Of a DNA stretch of 6,853 nt, positions 6,744-6,853 are shown in pieces. The first letter of the stretch is position 1. Each line of letters opens with the position of its first letter. The stretch lies in NCBI GenBank assembly GCA_905215835.1, contig CAJMRR010000110.1:1-6853 (forward strand). The letters run 5' to 3'. The translations under genes and the position numbers were made by a program. The notes beneath the pieces are model-generated. The model worked only from the letters and a program-made list of their open reading frames with translations, did not search any database and was not told the DNA's origin. Origin of the DNA: an uncultured bacterium (GTDB lineage Bacteria; Actinomycetota; Coriobacteriia; Coriobacteriales; Coriobacteriaceae).

Positions 6744-6800
6744 CGGCAACGTTAACGCTGATGTAGCACTAATGCCAGCGAGCGAGCCGCATTTGCGCCA
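6744..6800 (-). repeat. Intergenic repeat tail, right copy (inverted relative to 45-105)
   Basis: It begins two bases after the stop codon of the second YhgE/Pip gene. Plus-strand blocks are CGGCAACGT (6744-6752), GATGT (6760-6764), AATGCCAGCGAGCG (6771-6784) and GCGCCA (6795-6800). Each is the exact reverse complement of a block at 64-105, in mirrored order, and the 6-base spacer between the second and third is conserved in length. A 7-bp inverted repeat TTAGTGC / GCACTAA (6738-6744 with 6766-6772) overlaps the stop codon. A 14-codon ATG frame (6772-6816) has no ribosome site and is not called. Confidence 0.65.
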
Positions 6801-6816
6801 AGGTGACGTGAAATGA

Positions 6817-6845
6817 AAGGGCGCTGACCTTCTGGTCGCGCCCTT
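6817..6845 (-). terminator. Hairpin closing the YhgE/Pip operon, probably bidirectional or convergent terminator
   Basis: AAGGGCGC (6817-6824) pairs with GCGCCCTT (6838-6845). T6825 bulges, and GACC (6826-6829) / GGTC (6834-6837) close a TTCT loop. It lies 75 bases after the operon stop. Read on the plus strand it is followed by GAAATTGA, a poor T tract. Read on the minus strand the stem is followed by TTTCATTTC, more terminator-like, so it may chiefly serve a convergent gene beyond the window. On the minus strand the apical part is the same GACC-AGAA-GGTC as in the hairpin at 3-43. Confidence 0.65.
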
Positions 6846-6853
6846 GAAATTGA

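Noticed and set aside
6772..6816. Fourteen-residue ORF (MPASEPHLRQGDVK) ending directly at the right hairpin, possible leader peptide
   Set aside because: No ribosome binding site, and the matching left copy keeps the ATGCCAGCGAGCG start but not the reading frame or stop.
1..6853. CRISPR array, tRNA, rRNA or att sites
   Set aside because: No regularly spaced repeats and no tRNA-like cloverleaf or rRNA sequence seen on either strand. The only repeated segments are those listed.

Overview
The window looks like a chromosomal segment of a high-GC Gram-positive gut-type actinobacterium. Collinsella or another member of the Coriobacteriia is my best guess. It rests on two large YhgE/Pip-type membrane proteins, host coding DNA near 58% G+C in the lines I counted, and an actinobacterial-type IS110 element. 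The genus is inference; there is no rRNA or marker gene.

Layout. Positions 1-111 hold a strong hairpin (3-43) and a short intergenic repeat tail (45-105). Positions about 112-1567 are an IS110-family insertion sequence on the minus strand. It has a 377-aa DEDD-type transposase (156-1289), a short 3' end of about 40 bp, and a long, structured 5' non-coding end of about 275 bp, where IS110-group elements encode their bridge RNA. Its DNA is 70-90% G+C in sampled lines, unlike everything to its right. Positions 1568-1785 are AT-rich, hold no gene, and carry a candidate promoter and palindromic operator. Positions 1786-4551 and 4552-6741 are two tandem plus-strand YhgE/Pip paralogues joined stop-to-start (TAAATG), with a perfect Shine-Dalgarno inside the end of the first. 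Positions 6744-6845 are a second, inverted copy of the left-hand repeat tail plus hairpin.

How it works together. The two YhgE/Pip proteins are almost certainly one translationally coupled operon. Each has one N-terminal membrane segment, a large helical extracellular domain and an ABC-2-like C-terminal membrane domain, and they probably work as a pair at the cell surface. The first carries an extra two-helix membrane extension and a cytoplasmic tail that the second lacks. No ATPase gene is visible. The insertion sequence points away from the operon and lies just upstream of its promoter region.

The most interesting structures outside the genes are: (1) two diverged copies of a composite intergenic element, in inverted orientation at the two ends, whose hairpins differ in stem sequence but keep the same apical GACC-AGAA-GGTC and single-base bulge; (2) the structured left end of the IS110 element, a good bridge-RNA candidate; and (3) a near-palindrome at the IS boundary.
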